Assembly: GCF_964340395.1 (NCBI RefSeq)
Contig: NC_135565.1
Coordinates: forward strand, 5,356,142-5,420,141
DNA length: 64,000 nt
Direction: 5' to 3'
Origin: Glandiceps talaboti
Lineage: Eukaryota; Hemichordata; Enteropneusta; Spengelidae
Part shown: piece after piece, positions 1 through 63,485 of the stretch
Layout: every line of letters begins with the position of its first letter
Numbering within the stretch: the first letter of the stretch is position 1
Translations under genes and position numbers: made by a program
Notes under the pieces: model-generated
What the model was told of the DNA's origin: nothing
What the model saw: only the letters and a program-made list of their open reading frames with translations
Databases searched by the model: none

Positions 1-323
1 TGCAATGTAAGGGTTTGTTGGTGGCCAATGTCATATGAGAGGATGTTCTAGCTTGTTTTGACAGAGTAATAGAAATTTGGGGGTTCATTGACAATAAAAT
101 ATTGTCCCGTACAGCAGTTGACGGCCATATTGGATTCTAAAATGGTTTACTTTTTTTATTATATTATTTTGACCTCTATCTAAACATTTTGTACGGTGAC
201 CCCCTCATTTTTTTCTTGATTTGAACTGAAAATGGGTTTGAGTTTTCTTGAACAAATTAATAAAAAAAGTTTGTTTCTCAGACATTTTACATTAAAAGAA
301 AGTTACTAAAATGACAAACTCAC
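1..323 (-). other. GNPTAB intron 19 (partial)
   Basis: Non-coding AT-rich sequence below the exon 19 donor. No exon or repeat was recognised. Confidence 0.6.
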
Positions 324-45774
<45,451 letters not shown>

Positions 45775-45890
45775 GATTCCTAAAATTCAATAAAAAACGT
45801 AAAACAATGCCCACTTCATATGCACGAACACGACGCAATCGACTTTCACATGGAGGTCGCCATTTTGAGTGCAATGTGGTGCAAAAATGA
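45775..45890 (-). promoter_or_regulatory. GNPTAB 5' flank with YY1-like motif
   Basis: About 80 bp upstream of the start codon the minus strand reads AAAATGGCGACC (45855-45866), close to the YY1 core seen near many animal transcription starts. There is no clear TATA box. This is inference; the start of transcription was not determined. Confidence 0.35.
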
Positions 45891-45899
45891 ATTAATGCA

Positions 45900-47145
45900 G
45901 CGCCCTCTAGTGGTTTATTGATATCCTACATTGGACATGTACATTGGACTTCGGTTAGCCATACTGTAATTACCCCTACACTTCGAAATTTGTAAGTTTA
46001 CAGACAACATACCATATCTGTGATGAGTGCACAAGTAATGAGTAGAACAGTCCTGATAAATAAATTCAATCATAACATTTTGAATCAATATTCTTTAGCA
46101 TACGATATCAAGGCAAGATATATAGAAGGCCATCACCTTACTGTATATCTAAATGGTATGGAATAGAATGACATACCATAAGTTCTAATTGACGGTAAAA
46201 TAAGCGAAGAATGATCTAAAAGTCACACGCACCAACAAGCTAGAATCCTATAGAACACGCCTGAAAGATAGAATAAGCGTAGTTATATATTTAGGGAATG
46301 ATGTCGATAATCTATTCATGGGGATCCAGCGTTTCCTCCTCCTTCAACCTCAATCGATCCTCATCACCAGAAACCTTACAAATTCCTGAAATAGACATAC
46401 ATGATACATTGTGATCATATCTGTGTATACATTAAAGTGACCAAATAGATGAGGATTAGGTAATCTATTTATTTTGGATTTTTAATTTATAAAACAATTT
46501 TAGCATGTGAAGTAACATATACCAAGTCCTTGTTTAAAATCGTTGTTGTTGTACGTACAATGATTATTATTGCTATGTTAACGGAACCCCATAAACAACG
46601 AACAACAAAAATAAACACTTACAAACATGAACAGGGGAGTAATTATGTATAAATATTAACAGTGTAACGTTCGTTTAGTGTCGTTTGTTTTCGATTTGTT
46701 TGTTCCGAGAGTGAAGGGAGCATGTGTAATCACTTCTCGAACAACAAAACAAAACGACACAAAACGAAGGAAATAAATTAAACGTCATTAAATATTCACC
46801 ACCACCGAGTCACCACATAATCAGATTGCACTCGTACTGTACTATTTATGTATACTGATTCTGTCAACAAAATGAAGCGAAAAGTGTAAATATAGTAAAT
46901 ATACAGTATTTCATGACAATAAATTAAAATTAAAGTTGAACATTATCGTATTTAAAACCGTTATGTGAATTGAATTAACAAGACAATAATGACATTGTTG
47001 AAATGAAGTGCGCCATCGGTGGCTGCCTAATAAAGCCTATTGTTTTTATGGGTTTCCTCAAGATTATAGATTTTTCAGGGGTAGTGAAATTGCGATAACA
47101 TAATTTATTCTGATTCAATGCCCCCAGTGTTAAAGTTGAATCTTT
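45900..47145. other. Spacer between GNPTAB and the HNMT-like cluster
   Basis: Head-to-head intergenic region. AT-rich; a short inverted pair (TAGTGTCGTTTGTTTTCG near 46,677 and AACAAAACGACACAAAACGA near 46,746) is the only structure seen. No gene recognised. Confidence 0.55.
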
Positions 47146-47147
47146 TG

Positions 47148-47149
<2 letters not shown>

Positions 47150-47179
<30 letters not shown>

Positions 47180-47364
47180 TGTATGTATGTATGTATGTAT
47201 GTATGTATGTATGTATGTATGTATGTATGTATGTATGTATGTATGTATGTATGTATGTATGTACGTATGTACGTAATGTACGTAATGTACGTATGTACGT
47301 ATGTATGTATGTATGTATGTATGTATGTATGTATGTATGTATGTATGTATGTATGTATGTATGT
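47150..47364 (+). repeat. (TATG)n microsatellite with a GTACGTAATGTACGTAATG interruption
   Basis: About 50 TATG units. Near 47,262-47,300 the run changes to self-complementary GTACGTA/TGTACGTA segments before resuming. Confidence 0.95.
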
Positions 47365-47833
47365 GTCTCTCCTCTCTCTTTCTCTTTCCCCCTCCATTTG
47401 GGAAGACGTCGACGAAGGCTATCCTGATCACTCCGGGAACAACAAATTCGAAAACAATCGATAATGGACGAATGAATCAGGGGTAAAAAATGAAATCGGT
47501 CCGTATTTATCTGATGGTAATCACATTTCCAAAAAGCTAATCTTGTCTTTGGAAGTCAGAGGTGAAGTGGTCAACAGATTGTCGAAGGCGATATTTCTGA
47601 ACACTACTATCATAACATGTCGACCACGTCACGTACCAACATGTTAATCAATCGTAACCACTCCTATTGTTGGTCATGTGACCATCCACATTTTTCCTAA
47701 GCTAAGCATACATTTTGTAGCAGGTTGTCTGTAAAGTTATACGTTTAATCATCCAAGTAAGCACACCTCTAGTATACGTTCTCTCTCTAAACGAGATCCA
47801 CACAGAGTTTGTTATTCACATCCAGTAACAAAG

Positions 47834-50389
<2,556 letters not shown>

Positions 50390-51186
50390 CTAGATGGAGT
50401 TTTGTTTTAAGCATGAAATAACGCTTTGAGCAATATGTATAATTGTTTGCAAGTAATCTTAATTCTTGAAAAATTCTTAAAATTAATTCCTTCCAGTAAC
50501 TTCTACAGAATTTGTATATGTTTTCAACAATGACTGTTATTTTCATTAATTTCATTTCATATGATTAGTTTACTTATATGAATGTACTATGTGAGTTTAA
50601 AAAAACACTTTTTGTTTTGTTTTCTTCTTTGTACAGTATAGCGTGTTTACGGCGCTGTCGAAATACATTGTTAGCTGGTCGTACCTGTTGATCCGAGGGC
50701 TAGAAAGGACAACAAGCTAAAATGTATGTGGACAGCACAATAGTAGGTTGGGCATGTCTCAGTCAGTGAAGATCAAACCATGGCTTGAAACTGACGTCCT
50801 CGCACACTGTGCACTGACCCCAATTATAAGAGGGTGGGCAAGGGACATTTTTGTACTTCGTATTAAATCGGGCAATATTATTTTCCTGATATTGTCAAAT
50901 ATAAATCTTGTAAAAATGTATCGTATGGTATAGTTCGATAAACGTACCTCTTATACAAGCAACCAGATGACTTTGAACTAAGCTAATCAACGTCGGAAAA
51001 TTGGGAAAACGTTGACCTAATTCAAGCACTGTGTACGGAATCGGCCAAGTTTGGGTAACGAACTTGTTTTCCAAATTACTTTTCTCATTTGCATAAGCTG
51101 AATGCGATGCTTTTTTGATCTGGCTGTGGATGTCAGAGGTGAAGTAGACAACAGAGTTCGTTTATTCACTCTGTAAATCAGTAAAG

Positions 51187-52339
51187 ATGGAGGACTTGGT
51201 GCCTGTACTTTTCCACCAGAAAGAGTTTTTTACGACTTTTAAAGTCTTACAAAGAAATGGTTTGGCAAAGAGAAATGATGCCTGCGTAGATGATATGAAC
51301 AACATGTTTGGAAATATCAAAGTGGATCCAGGAAAGACTCTGAAAGTGTTAGCAATTGGCACTAGTTCTGGTAAGTACGCAAGGGGTGGTTACAGTACAT
51401 GGTTAACTAGTTCTTCCCTTTCACGTTTTACGTACTAATATTGTCAATCAGTTTACGATTTTACTCCATTCAAAACGGTCTTTCAAGGTGCCAGATATAT
51501 TTCTAGCTTGGATTAGTCTAGCTTGGGTAGTCAGGAAATAGCATCAAGACGGTAAACACAGGAAAATACCAAACCCCGACTTTTGGTTGACAAAATCAAT
51601 CGCTCGAATAACTTTAATTTACTTTTGTTTTCCTAATATAACGCTTTCGAAGATTTTGAAATGAAAATGACATCATTTATATTCAAAATATAACTTATTA
51701 TGACAGGTAATATTTGTTATTTGTTCTTTCATCTTTTCTGTAGAATAGTAATGAACTTTGTGTAAGAACAATGCATATAGTATCATTGATCACGTAATTC
51801 TCATGTATACTGGAGTAAACAACTAACAAATAACAAATTAAATCTAAATCTTTTTGCTAGCTCTTATTTTTTGCAAATGTTAGGCACTTGACTGTTGTTA
51901 GATATTAAAAATAAATGCCATTAATTCTAGTTTTAGTAGATGTATTAAATCTACAAAATTACGTGTTTTAACTCCTGACAAATGTTATACCGGTATACAT
52001 AAACCAAACTAAACGAATAGTCCTTGTGTTTGTAAGGGAAACCAAAATTCATTATTGTGAATGTAATGATTTCAGTGATCGTCAGTTGACATGCGTTTTG
52101 GGAGGACACAAGCAATTCTATTAATAGTGGGTAGAATAATGCTACGGGGGGGGGGGGGATGGGGGCGGAGCAACCATGACGAGTTATCGGAGCGAGGGGG
52201 TTGGTCCTTGAGACAGAGTCAGAGAGATCACACACGCATACAGACACGCATACACACACATATACATACATACATACATACATACATACATACATACATA
52301 CATACATACATAGAGACAGAGTGATAGCGTAGAGAGCGG

Positions 52340-52379
<40 letters not shown>

Positions 52380-54235
52380 ACGACAGACAGACAGACAGAC
52401 AGACAGACTGGCAAAGAGACAGCCAGGCAGAGAGCCTGGAACGAACCTATAAATTGATAGTTAAAATAAATACTCAAGCAGGTAAATAAGTATTTACACA
52501 ATCTCAACAGTGATAGAAACTATCATATAAACCATATTAAAAGTTAGAATCTTTTCAATTTAATCATATATAGGTATGAATGATGTAACAATCATAAATG
52601 CTCTGATTTGCTGTTGTCATGACATTCTGTACACTGTCGTTGAACCTGACGGAGATGTAGTGGAGGTGTTTAAAGCAATGGTCCAATCAAAAGGTGACAT
52701 GTGGAGTCGGGTCACTTTTGATTACCACGTCCAGAAAATTGAAGAGTTTATTGATGACAGAAGATCTAGAGATAGTGACGTAAAGGGTGATTATGACGTC
52801 ATTCATGCTCTCCACGTCCTGGAGTACGCTTCAAGACCTGTATTCCGTGATTTGCATGATATGTTGGGCTCACCTGGTATTTTGTTAATAAGAGTCATAA
52901 CAGGTACGTTATTTTTTAACCTTTCATTTATGAAGTATTTAAATTACTTGTAGTATGTCGACCACATACATCACGCGATCACAATTAACAACAAGAGCGT
53001 CAATTTTTGATTAATTAAGGAGATCCACTCGAACATGTTACCAGTGTAGTGAATTCAAAATGTTCATTCTGAATGGAATTTCACTACACCACGTATTAGA
53101 CCTAAAATAAATATGAATTCGCCTGGATAAAACTTTGTTAGAAATACTGGGTTATAGTGAAACTAGCCATGGGGAAATATAACTTAAATTTGATGACCTA
53201 GAGGATACGCCTTTGCGGAGTTTTGTTTTACACCCCACCAAGTGCTGCTCTAAAGTTAAAATGTACATAAGCTTAAATGTTTTCGGTAATTAGGCTATAT
53301 ATCATAGCATCTGATACACACATTCATGATAACAAGGCGCCTCTGTCTAATGCAGCTTATTGATGTAACTGTTAGTCATTAACATCACTAACGATTTTCA
53401 CTAATTAGGTCATATCTTAAGAATGCACTCTTCAATTTCAATGTGATTTACAACATAGATCAACCATAACAAAGCGCACAGTTTGGAAAGGCTATTGATG
53501 TAGATTTGAGCTTTGATTTATTTGCATAATAAATGATTTTCAGTCGTTAGGCTATGTCTTAAAAATAAACTCTTCAATTTACATGTAATTCGTACATACT
53601 TCAAACATAACTAGTCGCACATATTTTGAAAAGCCTGTTGATTAAACTTTTAGTTTCAATGATTAAATTGCATAATTAATGATTTTCAGTCATTAGGCTG
53701 TATCTTAAAAATGCAAGCCTCAAATTCAATATAACCAACCATAACATTGCACACATTTTCAATTCCTTATAATCTGGTAAAACTATTTGTCAATTAAGGG
53801 GTATATCATGTGTGATAGTTATAGCTCAGAATTTTGCTTTCCTTACGGAAGGCATTCGGTTTAAATTTAGTTTGCTACTTTATAGGTGCATGGAGCAATA
53901 TACTGGATAGCTTTCAATACTACTTCAAAAACCCCGTAATCATGTATTGGGATGATAAAATGTTGTCGGAGCTTATCACGTGTGAGTTACCAGGTGTTGA
54001 AATCGACACGACCTTCAGGTCAACAGGTCATGTTGATGTAACTGAATGTTTCAAAGAAGATTCTGAAGAAGGAAACCAAATGTTGGATTTCATTTTTTCT
54101 ATCATAAATTTTAGAAAATCAGTACCAAAGGAAAAACAAGAGTTCTTTCTGAAAGTTTTGAAAGATCAATGCTCTGTTAGTGAAGATAAGATGTTATTTC
54201 CTACAAAGGAAATGGATTTCATGATTAGAAAATAG
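51187..54235 (+). CDS. HNMT-like: HNMT-like small-molecule methyltransferase, gene B
   Basis: Three exons: 51187-51370, 52574-52903, 53886-54235, identical in length to gene A's (184, 330, 350 bp), 287 aa, stop TAG. Motifs: LKVLAIGTSSG at the exon 1 end, YTVVEPDGD, YDVIHALHVLEYA, and DVTECFKEDSEEGNQMLDFI. The start is the ATG in AAAGATGGAGG, the same context as the paralogues. Position of human E28 is Thr (EFFTTF). Exon 3 is preceded within about 40 bp by the end of a repeat element. The gene is 800 bp downstream of gene A in the same orientation, a tandem duplicate. Confidence 0.87.
52213..52415 (+). repeat. CA/CATA/CAGA compound microsatellite in HNMT-like B intron 1
   Basis: Poly-G run at 52,146-52,157, then CACA, (CATA)n 52,263-52,310 and (CAGA)n 52,343-52,408. 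Confidence 0.9.
53270..53850 (+). mobile_element. Helentron/pearl-like repeat fragment in HNMT-like B intron 2
   Basis: Diverged ~120-bp units sharing GATTTTCAGTCATTAGGCTR and ATCTTAAAAATGCA, ending in CTTTCCTTACGGAAGGCATTC. The same end occurs near 63,466, and the same units near 54,820-55,400. The class is inferred from structure only. Confidence 0.45.
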
Positions 54236-54805
54236 CGAGCTATTTCTTTGTTTTAAGTATAAAATAGCAATATGTATGCAATTGTTTAAGAGCATTGCAA
54301 AGTTGCCGAGGGCTGGTTGTATGAGCTCAGGCTTAGTTAGTTCTGGTTAAATCTATTGCAAAAGTATTTGATTTGAGAGATCAAAATGGTGTGCCTCACA
54401 TGGCGAGGTGCTGAAGAAACTCCCCCGGCCCCGGTGAGTGCCGAAAGTGGCCAGTGATTTTTAGCGTTCTAACGAAATAGTCTCCATCTAACATTTTAGT
54501 TGAAATAAAAGTCATCATCAAAACATGCACAGCTGTATGATTACTTACCCAATGCTTTGAATATCACTGACAAGGTTGGCATGAACGCCGTGCGATGTGC
54601 AGATATTAATTTCCTTTGCACACATGTATGCAACATGTGTGATGGGCGACGTACATTCCCGAAAACCATTAATTATGTAAATTGTCCATTAATATTCGTG
54701 GGATGTTTATCAAAACCTAATCAGTTCTTAACAAACATGTCTACTAAATTTCGTTCGAATTGATGCAGCTTATGCAGCCGTTTTTTATCCCTGATATATA
54801 ATCTT

Positions 54806-55522
54806 CCTTACGGAAGGTAATTATCTGAAATTTGAAGTTTGCATTGTTAAGAAATAGCCTAATTACCGAAAATCATTAATTTTGCAAATTAGTCATAAAC
54901 TTAAAAACTATGTCAACAGGTTTTAGAGGACATTTCTTTTGATTGATGTATGTGCCAAATGATATGGATTTTGAAACGTGCATTCCAAAGATATAGCTTA
55001 ATTACTGAAGATCATTACTTATTCAATTCAAATTACTCATTAAAAGTAAAGGCTGTCAACAAACTTGTGCGCATTGTTATGGTTGGTATATGCACCAAAT
55101 TCTATGAAATTTGAAGCTTACATTCTTAAGATAAAGCCGAATTACCATTCATTATTTATGCAAATTAATCATTAAAACTGTAATCCACATCAACAAACTT
55201 TATAGGACATATGCACTTAGTTATGATTATTTTATGTACTAAATTATATTGAATTTGAAGTATTCGTTCCAAAGATATAGACTAATTACTCGAAACCATT
55301 AATTATGAAAATAACTGATTAATTGGATGTTTGCCAAAATCTAATTAGTTCTTGCTATTATCATATGAAAGATATGTGTACCAAATTTCATTATAATTGA
55401 GCCAGCCGTTTTTCAGAAAATGACAGACATACAGACAGACAGACAGACAGACATAGAGACAGACAGACATACAGACAGACACAGGCAGACACATACAGAC
55501 AGACAGACAGACACAGGCAGAC

Positions 55523-55571
<49 letters not shown>

Positions 55572-55600
55572 GCCATTTCAATACCTCCCCTTACGGTGGG
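54806..55600 (+). mobile_element. Complete-looking Helentron/pearl-like non-autonomous element
   Basis: Starts with a hairpin-forming CTTCCTTACGGAAGG, then ~120-bp diverged monomers, then GAGCCAGCCGTTTTTCAG, a CAGA microsatellite core (55,420-55,570), and ends CTCCCCTTACGGTGGG. This plan (short palindrome, monomers, tetranucleotide core, tail) is that of pearl/Helitron-like elements of marine invertebrates. Confidence 0.5.
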
Positions 55601-55863
55601 TAAAAATGAATGAAACAGTCGTAAATAAAGAAGTTGGGCCATATTTATCACATTAGATTTTAATTTGTTTAACACGTCGCCCACGTGTCAACATGTCAAT
55701 CAATCGTAATTGGACCATTCACATGTTTGTAATTTTTGTAGCAGGTTGTCAATAAAGTTAAGTTTGTAGTTTATTTGTTCATCTAAGCACACATTTGTAT
55801 TGTCTCTCTAAACGAGTCCATTCATCCACACAGAATTGTTTACGCACAACCTGAAAATCAAAG

Positions 55864-56017
55864 AAGTAGGAATCAGTGCCGTTAAGTTTACATGAGAAAG
55901 AACATGGTTTGGCATCGAGAAATGCTGCTAGCACTGATGATATGAATAAGTTGTTTGGAAATATCAGAATGAATCCAGGGAAGACTCTGAATGTATTAGC
56001 AATTGCTACTAATTCCG
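55864..56017 (+). pseudogene. HNMT-like solitary exon 1 pseudogene (copy C)
   Basis: Aligns with exon 1 of genes A, B and D, including the conserved 5' UTR just upstream. The start codon is AAG instead of ATG, codon 2 is TAG instead of GAG, and 30 bp (ten codons around the YCASFRVLQR position of gene D) are deleted. The glycine loop reads LAIATNSG and the donor is GTATGT. No exon 2 or 3 follows before gene D, so it is a broken partial duplicate. About 80 bp of intron homology (GGGGTGGTTACATTAACTGG) continues after it. Confidence 0.85.
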
Positions 56018-56159
56018 GTATGTATGCAAGGGGTGGTTACATTAACTGGTTAGGGGACGAGCACAATTTACAGCGGGGAGGGCTGAGGAGAAAATATTAT
56101 GCTCAAAAGTTTGGTCAAAATGTTTCTAATAATACGGTACCCCTCCCCTCTGTACCACG

Positions 56160-58530
56160 ATAACTACGGTACAATACTAATGACTATTCAAGGACTATCT
56201 CTTTTATTTCAATTTCAAGAGCTTATTTTCCAATTCGAAACTGATGCTATCATAATATGTCTACATTTCTCCTAGTTGTGTCTTTTTAGTTAAAGAATGC
56301 TTTTGACGTGAAATGAATATTAAATTCAATATGATCCTGGAACCATCTTCACATAAATGACGTAGTGTAGACATATCTGAAATGTATAAAAGATGTGCAA
56401 AAACAAGAACGCGCACCAACTTCGTTTGATAGGTTAGCATTTGTCATCATGACATCCCAAGATGAGTTTTTAAGAAACCTTTTAATATTCGAGTACTTAC
56501 ATTGTTGAATTCGCATTGATAAAAAAGAAGGTAGGATTGCCATGAGAACCAATATATATTGCAAATAAATGAAGACGACGGATCCTTGAATCCGACTCTG
56601 AATCCAAAAAAATAACATTACAGTAACATACAATGACCTGATCTGTACCAGACCTGTTTTTTGCTATCGACCATTTATCACTCACGAATGGTCGATACTC
56701 GACTTTTGGCGTCTTTGGTCAGCAAAGCGATTTAGGCCTATTCTTCCAAGTTCTATACTTTTACCGATTTGTGAATATTTTGAACGTGCTGGATGACCGG
56801 ATTGGTGAGTGGTCAGCTAATCAAAGGGTTAGTCAAGTATGACACTAAACTCTATATCAGTTGTTCTATTGGGGCGTGTCAGACAAATTTTTGTCCACAG
56901 CACAATTTTAAAATCACCAAATATGAATAGGGGTATCAGGAGACATGTAGAGGAGGCAACCAGGCTAAAAACGTAAACATGTACTACGAAGGTCAATTCA
57001 AGCTAAATAACGATGGTAAGATAGCAATGCACGATTAGCCGACATCTACATCGGATTTTAATCAGATTGATGACATCCGTGACACATGTGTATTCAATGT
57101 TCAATAAAACTCACGTGATAGTAGGTCGACTGTTTCTACCACTCGTCAATACCCCCTCCTTGTTATGTCACATGTAATCCAAGCATTTACTTGCCCTGTT
57201 TTTCCAGAGGGGTATAATTGTAACAGCATTGAATGAGTTGTGACAACCCCCTAAATGGTGAATGTTAAATGACGCCCACCACAAAGAGCAAGGGGTTAAC
57301 TTAATAAGGTTAACTAACTTAACTTGTCCTGGGCAATCCGACAACCGTTATGTTCGAGTCCTGTATGTAACTTTTAGCATGTTATATTAGGAAAGAGGGG
57401 TACTCCTCTGGAAGCATATATTAATGAAGCGAACTCAGCTATTAAACACGTCACGTGATTTCAGGAGTGTGAAAGTGTTGTACACCATTTGCGATGAAAA
57501 TAACATAGTGATACACAGACTGTATGTAATGTATAGTGGCTACAGGTCAAACGTCCCACTCTGTAAGGCATTCCTTACATAAGTGATGAGTTAGTCGCCT
57601 TTGACAGCGCAGACGTCACCATATCTAGGGACTAAAATACACCACTTTACTTCAAGTGGTCAGACCTAAAGGAACTGATTAGTCAGGTGAGTTTGTTACT
57701 TATATCTGCTAAATGTGTTTACTTGTTTGTTTGTATTTGTAAATGAGCCTGAGCTCCCTGTGATCAAACTGTCAAATTCACTCACAAATCCTTTGCATTC
57801 ACCACGTATTTGACATCTCCCTCGCTCGGAGAACTCCTCAGCTGTCTAACGCCAAATTCCGTTGTATCTGAATATTGAATCTGCCATCTCCCCCTCCCCT
57901 CCATGAGGTAGCGTATCGATGCATCACATATACGAATAAAGGTCACCATCCCATGAGAGTGTCACCATGTTTTTAGACAGCCAGATAATACTACATTTTA
58001 ATCGCATTAATTTAGGGGTGGGCATAGAGTAACTCGCTGATCTTGCATTGACAATTTACTGTCCTGGATTACGGGACCTTCGTCCCCGGGCCTTCGTCAG
58101 GAAGTTTCTTCCGAGAGAGAGAGAGTAGAAAAAAGGCATCCTACCCCTACTCTCGGAGGGTGATCTGAAAAATTGCCCCCTCTTTACGATTCCACGGACC
58201 TAAATGGCCAACGAAAAACAACCCCTTTTCCGTGTAATTTCTAACAAGCATGCGTACCCGCTTCGTCTGGGACTGCCACCACTGGGGGGGTTGACTGTAA
58301 CCTGAGACTGTAAGGATACAACCCTTGTGTACAGTTGTCACTTTCGGCTGTCAGATGACTTTAATTTCTGATATGTTAGCTGTCACTATATTGTCGTGAA
58401 CTATACTTGTTGATATATAGAAGTTGGCCCCTCCCTCCGGGCAAATACACTGAGTTCCAACTTAGAACAACTTACTCTGTCTGCAGGCAGAACTCTCCCT
58501 TTTCCCCATCCATCCACCCATCCTTCCTCG
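56160..58530. other. Spacer between pseudogene C and HNMT-like D
   Basis: Mostly unique AT-rich sequence with a short inverted repeat at about 56,667-56,695 (TCGACCATT/AATGGTCGA). It holds the 104-bp exact copy described at 56,966. No gene recognised. Confidence 0.6.
56966..57069 (+). repeat. 104-bp exact copy of a segment of HNMT-like A intron 2
   Basis: Identical to 49,783-49,886 by direct reading (starts TAAAAACGTAAACATGTACT, ends TTTTAATCAGATTG). The flanks on either side do not match. Confidence 0.9.
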
Positions 58531-58539
58531 CCTTCACCT

Positions 58540-58605
<66 letters not shown>

Positions 58606-58606
58606 C
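58540..58606 (+). repeat. (CTGT)n microsatellite
   Basis: About 16 CTGT units in the spacer upstream of gene D. Confidence 0.95.
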
Positions 58607-58807
58607 TCTCTCTAATTTTCTGAGCTGAACCAGAACTTCCAAAACTGCATGGGTGCATTATCGACGTCATTGTCACGACTGTGGTCAAATTCTCCACTTC
58701 ACCACTTTACCCCCAATATCTGACATCTTCACCCCGACCCACCCGTCTCCTCACACCACAGATTATTAATTAAAACATTACCTCATAATGTTCTTAAGAA
58801 GGGTAGT

Positions 58808-58826
58808 ATATATGTATGTATGTATG

Positions 58827-58858
<32 letters not shown>

Positions 58859-58870
58859 TGTATGTATGTT

Positions 58871-58909
<39 letters not shown>

Positions 58910-58946
58910 ATGTATGTATGTATGTATGTCTGTATGTGTGTATGTG

Positions 58947-58978
<32 letters not shown>

Positions 58979-59145
58979 TGTGTGTGTGTGTATATGTACA
59001 TATGCAGCTTGGTATGAGTGTCCCTGTTTGTCTGTCTTTCTATCTCTCTCTGTCCTGTCTGGTGTCTGTCTGTCTGTCTGTCTCTTTCCTTCTCTCTCTC
59101 TCCCTCCCCCCTCTCCCTCTCCTCTCTCTCTCACGTCTGTGTTCT
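58808..59145 (+). repeat. TATG/TG/CTGT/CT compound microsatellite upstream of HNMT-like D
   Basis: (GTAT)n, (TG)n, (GTAT)n, (TG)n with GCGT units, then CTGT and CT runs. It ends about 50 bp before the start codon of gene D, so it probably lies in or next to the promoter. Confidence 0.95.
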
Positions 59146-59194
59146 CTGTCTAAGCGAGTCCGTTCATCCACAGCTCACAACCTGTAAATCAAAG

Positions 59195-62320
<3,126 letters not shown>

Positions 62321-62989
62321 ACGAGAGGGTTCTTTGTGTTAAAGGTAAACTCCACTCCAGGAAATAACAGGCATTTTTGTATACTTTGGAATTTATATGA
62401 TTTTTCCATCACTTACATTACATGCGATTGCCGAGAAATACGAAATGAAAATTATTGGCCGTCTATTGTCACAAGTCCTAAGTGACAGCATTTATTAGAG
62501 GTTGCGCGTTGTATTATGTGCGTCTAGCCTCATAAATATGGAATACTACTTGCTCTGTTGTTATTTTTACCTTTCTGTACTTATTGTAACCGGTTTGTTG
62601 TTTTTAGCTCTATTTGTTTGATTGATTTACCATGCTCTTAAAACTAGTGGATGTACAGCACATTCAAATATTGATAAATAGAAAATAAATAAACTAATAG
62701 AAACTGAGATATGTAAAATGAGAATAGAGCATGCGTAATAAACGCTAAGCAAGAACTATAAATTGGGCTGGGGTGGATCTACACAAAAGATGATTTACAT
62801 ATCGTCATGTTTAGACAATAGACATTCCAAGTTTTCCTGTAAAGTGATTTGTAAAATTGAAGTGAGTCAAATGCTGGCTGTGACGTTCAAGGGAGGCCGC
62901 AGGCAGAACTCAGGGCTTTGATAAATAAAGTCTATGTTCCCGTTCATACCTCATATATCCTCTCGTATGCAGTTTATCATTTTTTCTTC

Positions 62990-63020
62990 CTTGAGGAAGA
63001 GATATATTTAGTGGGTGGAA

Positions 63021-63057
<37 letters not shown>

Positions 63058-63485
63058 TGTCTGACTGTGTCGTCGTTTTTTCCATAATGGCTTGCTCAAT
63101 TCAAACGAAATTTTGGAGACGTATTTCGTACAGTAATGACAACACTTGAGGTTTTGATAAAAATACCATGAATATTAATGAGTAATCTACGTAATTAATG
63201 ATTTTCGGTAATAAGGCTATATCTCAAGGATGCACGCTTCAAATTCATTATAACTTGGTACACACATTTGCGATACAATGCGCACCTTTTCTGAAAATAT
63301 TATTAATGTAATTTTTAGTTTTACTAAGATATTGGCATATTTTCGGTACATTGTACACACGATCGTCATGGACATTAAAGGATGCCCTCAACAGTCATTG
63401 CTATTATATATGTTCTGTTGTATTTCAACAATTGTCTGTAGGAATGACAATCTCAAAACTTCGCCCTTACGGAAGGCATTCAGTT
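62990..63485 (+). mobile_element. Third Helentron/pearl-like element copy
   Basis: CTTCCTTGAGGAAG hairpin, a (GT)n core (63,026-63,056), CGTCGTTTTTTCCATAATGG, monomer-like GATTTTCGGTAATAAGGCTA with TATCTCAAGGATGCACGC, ending CGCCCTTACGGAAGGCATTC. Its end matches the one upstream of gene B exon 3. Confidence 0.45.

Noticed and set aside
46975-47486. MYVC and IHTY repeat open frames
   Set aside because: Translation of the TATG microsatellite.
55876-56163. A coding HNMT-like gene starting at 55,876
   Set aside because: The codon used there is not the ancestral start. The ancestral start and second codon are destroyed, 30 bp are missing, and exons 2 and 3 are absent.
58401-59187. Open frames over the CTGT and TATG runs
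   Set aside because: Microsatellite translation; only the part after 59,195 belongs to HNMT-like D exon 1.
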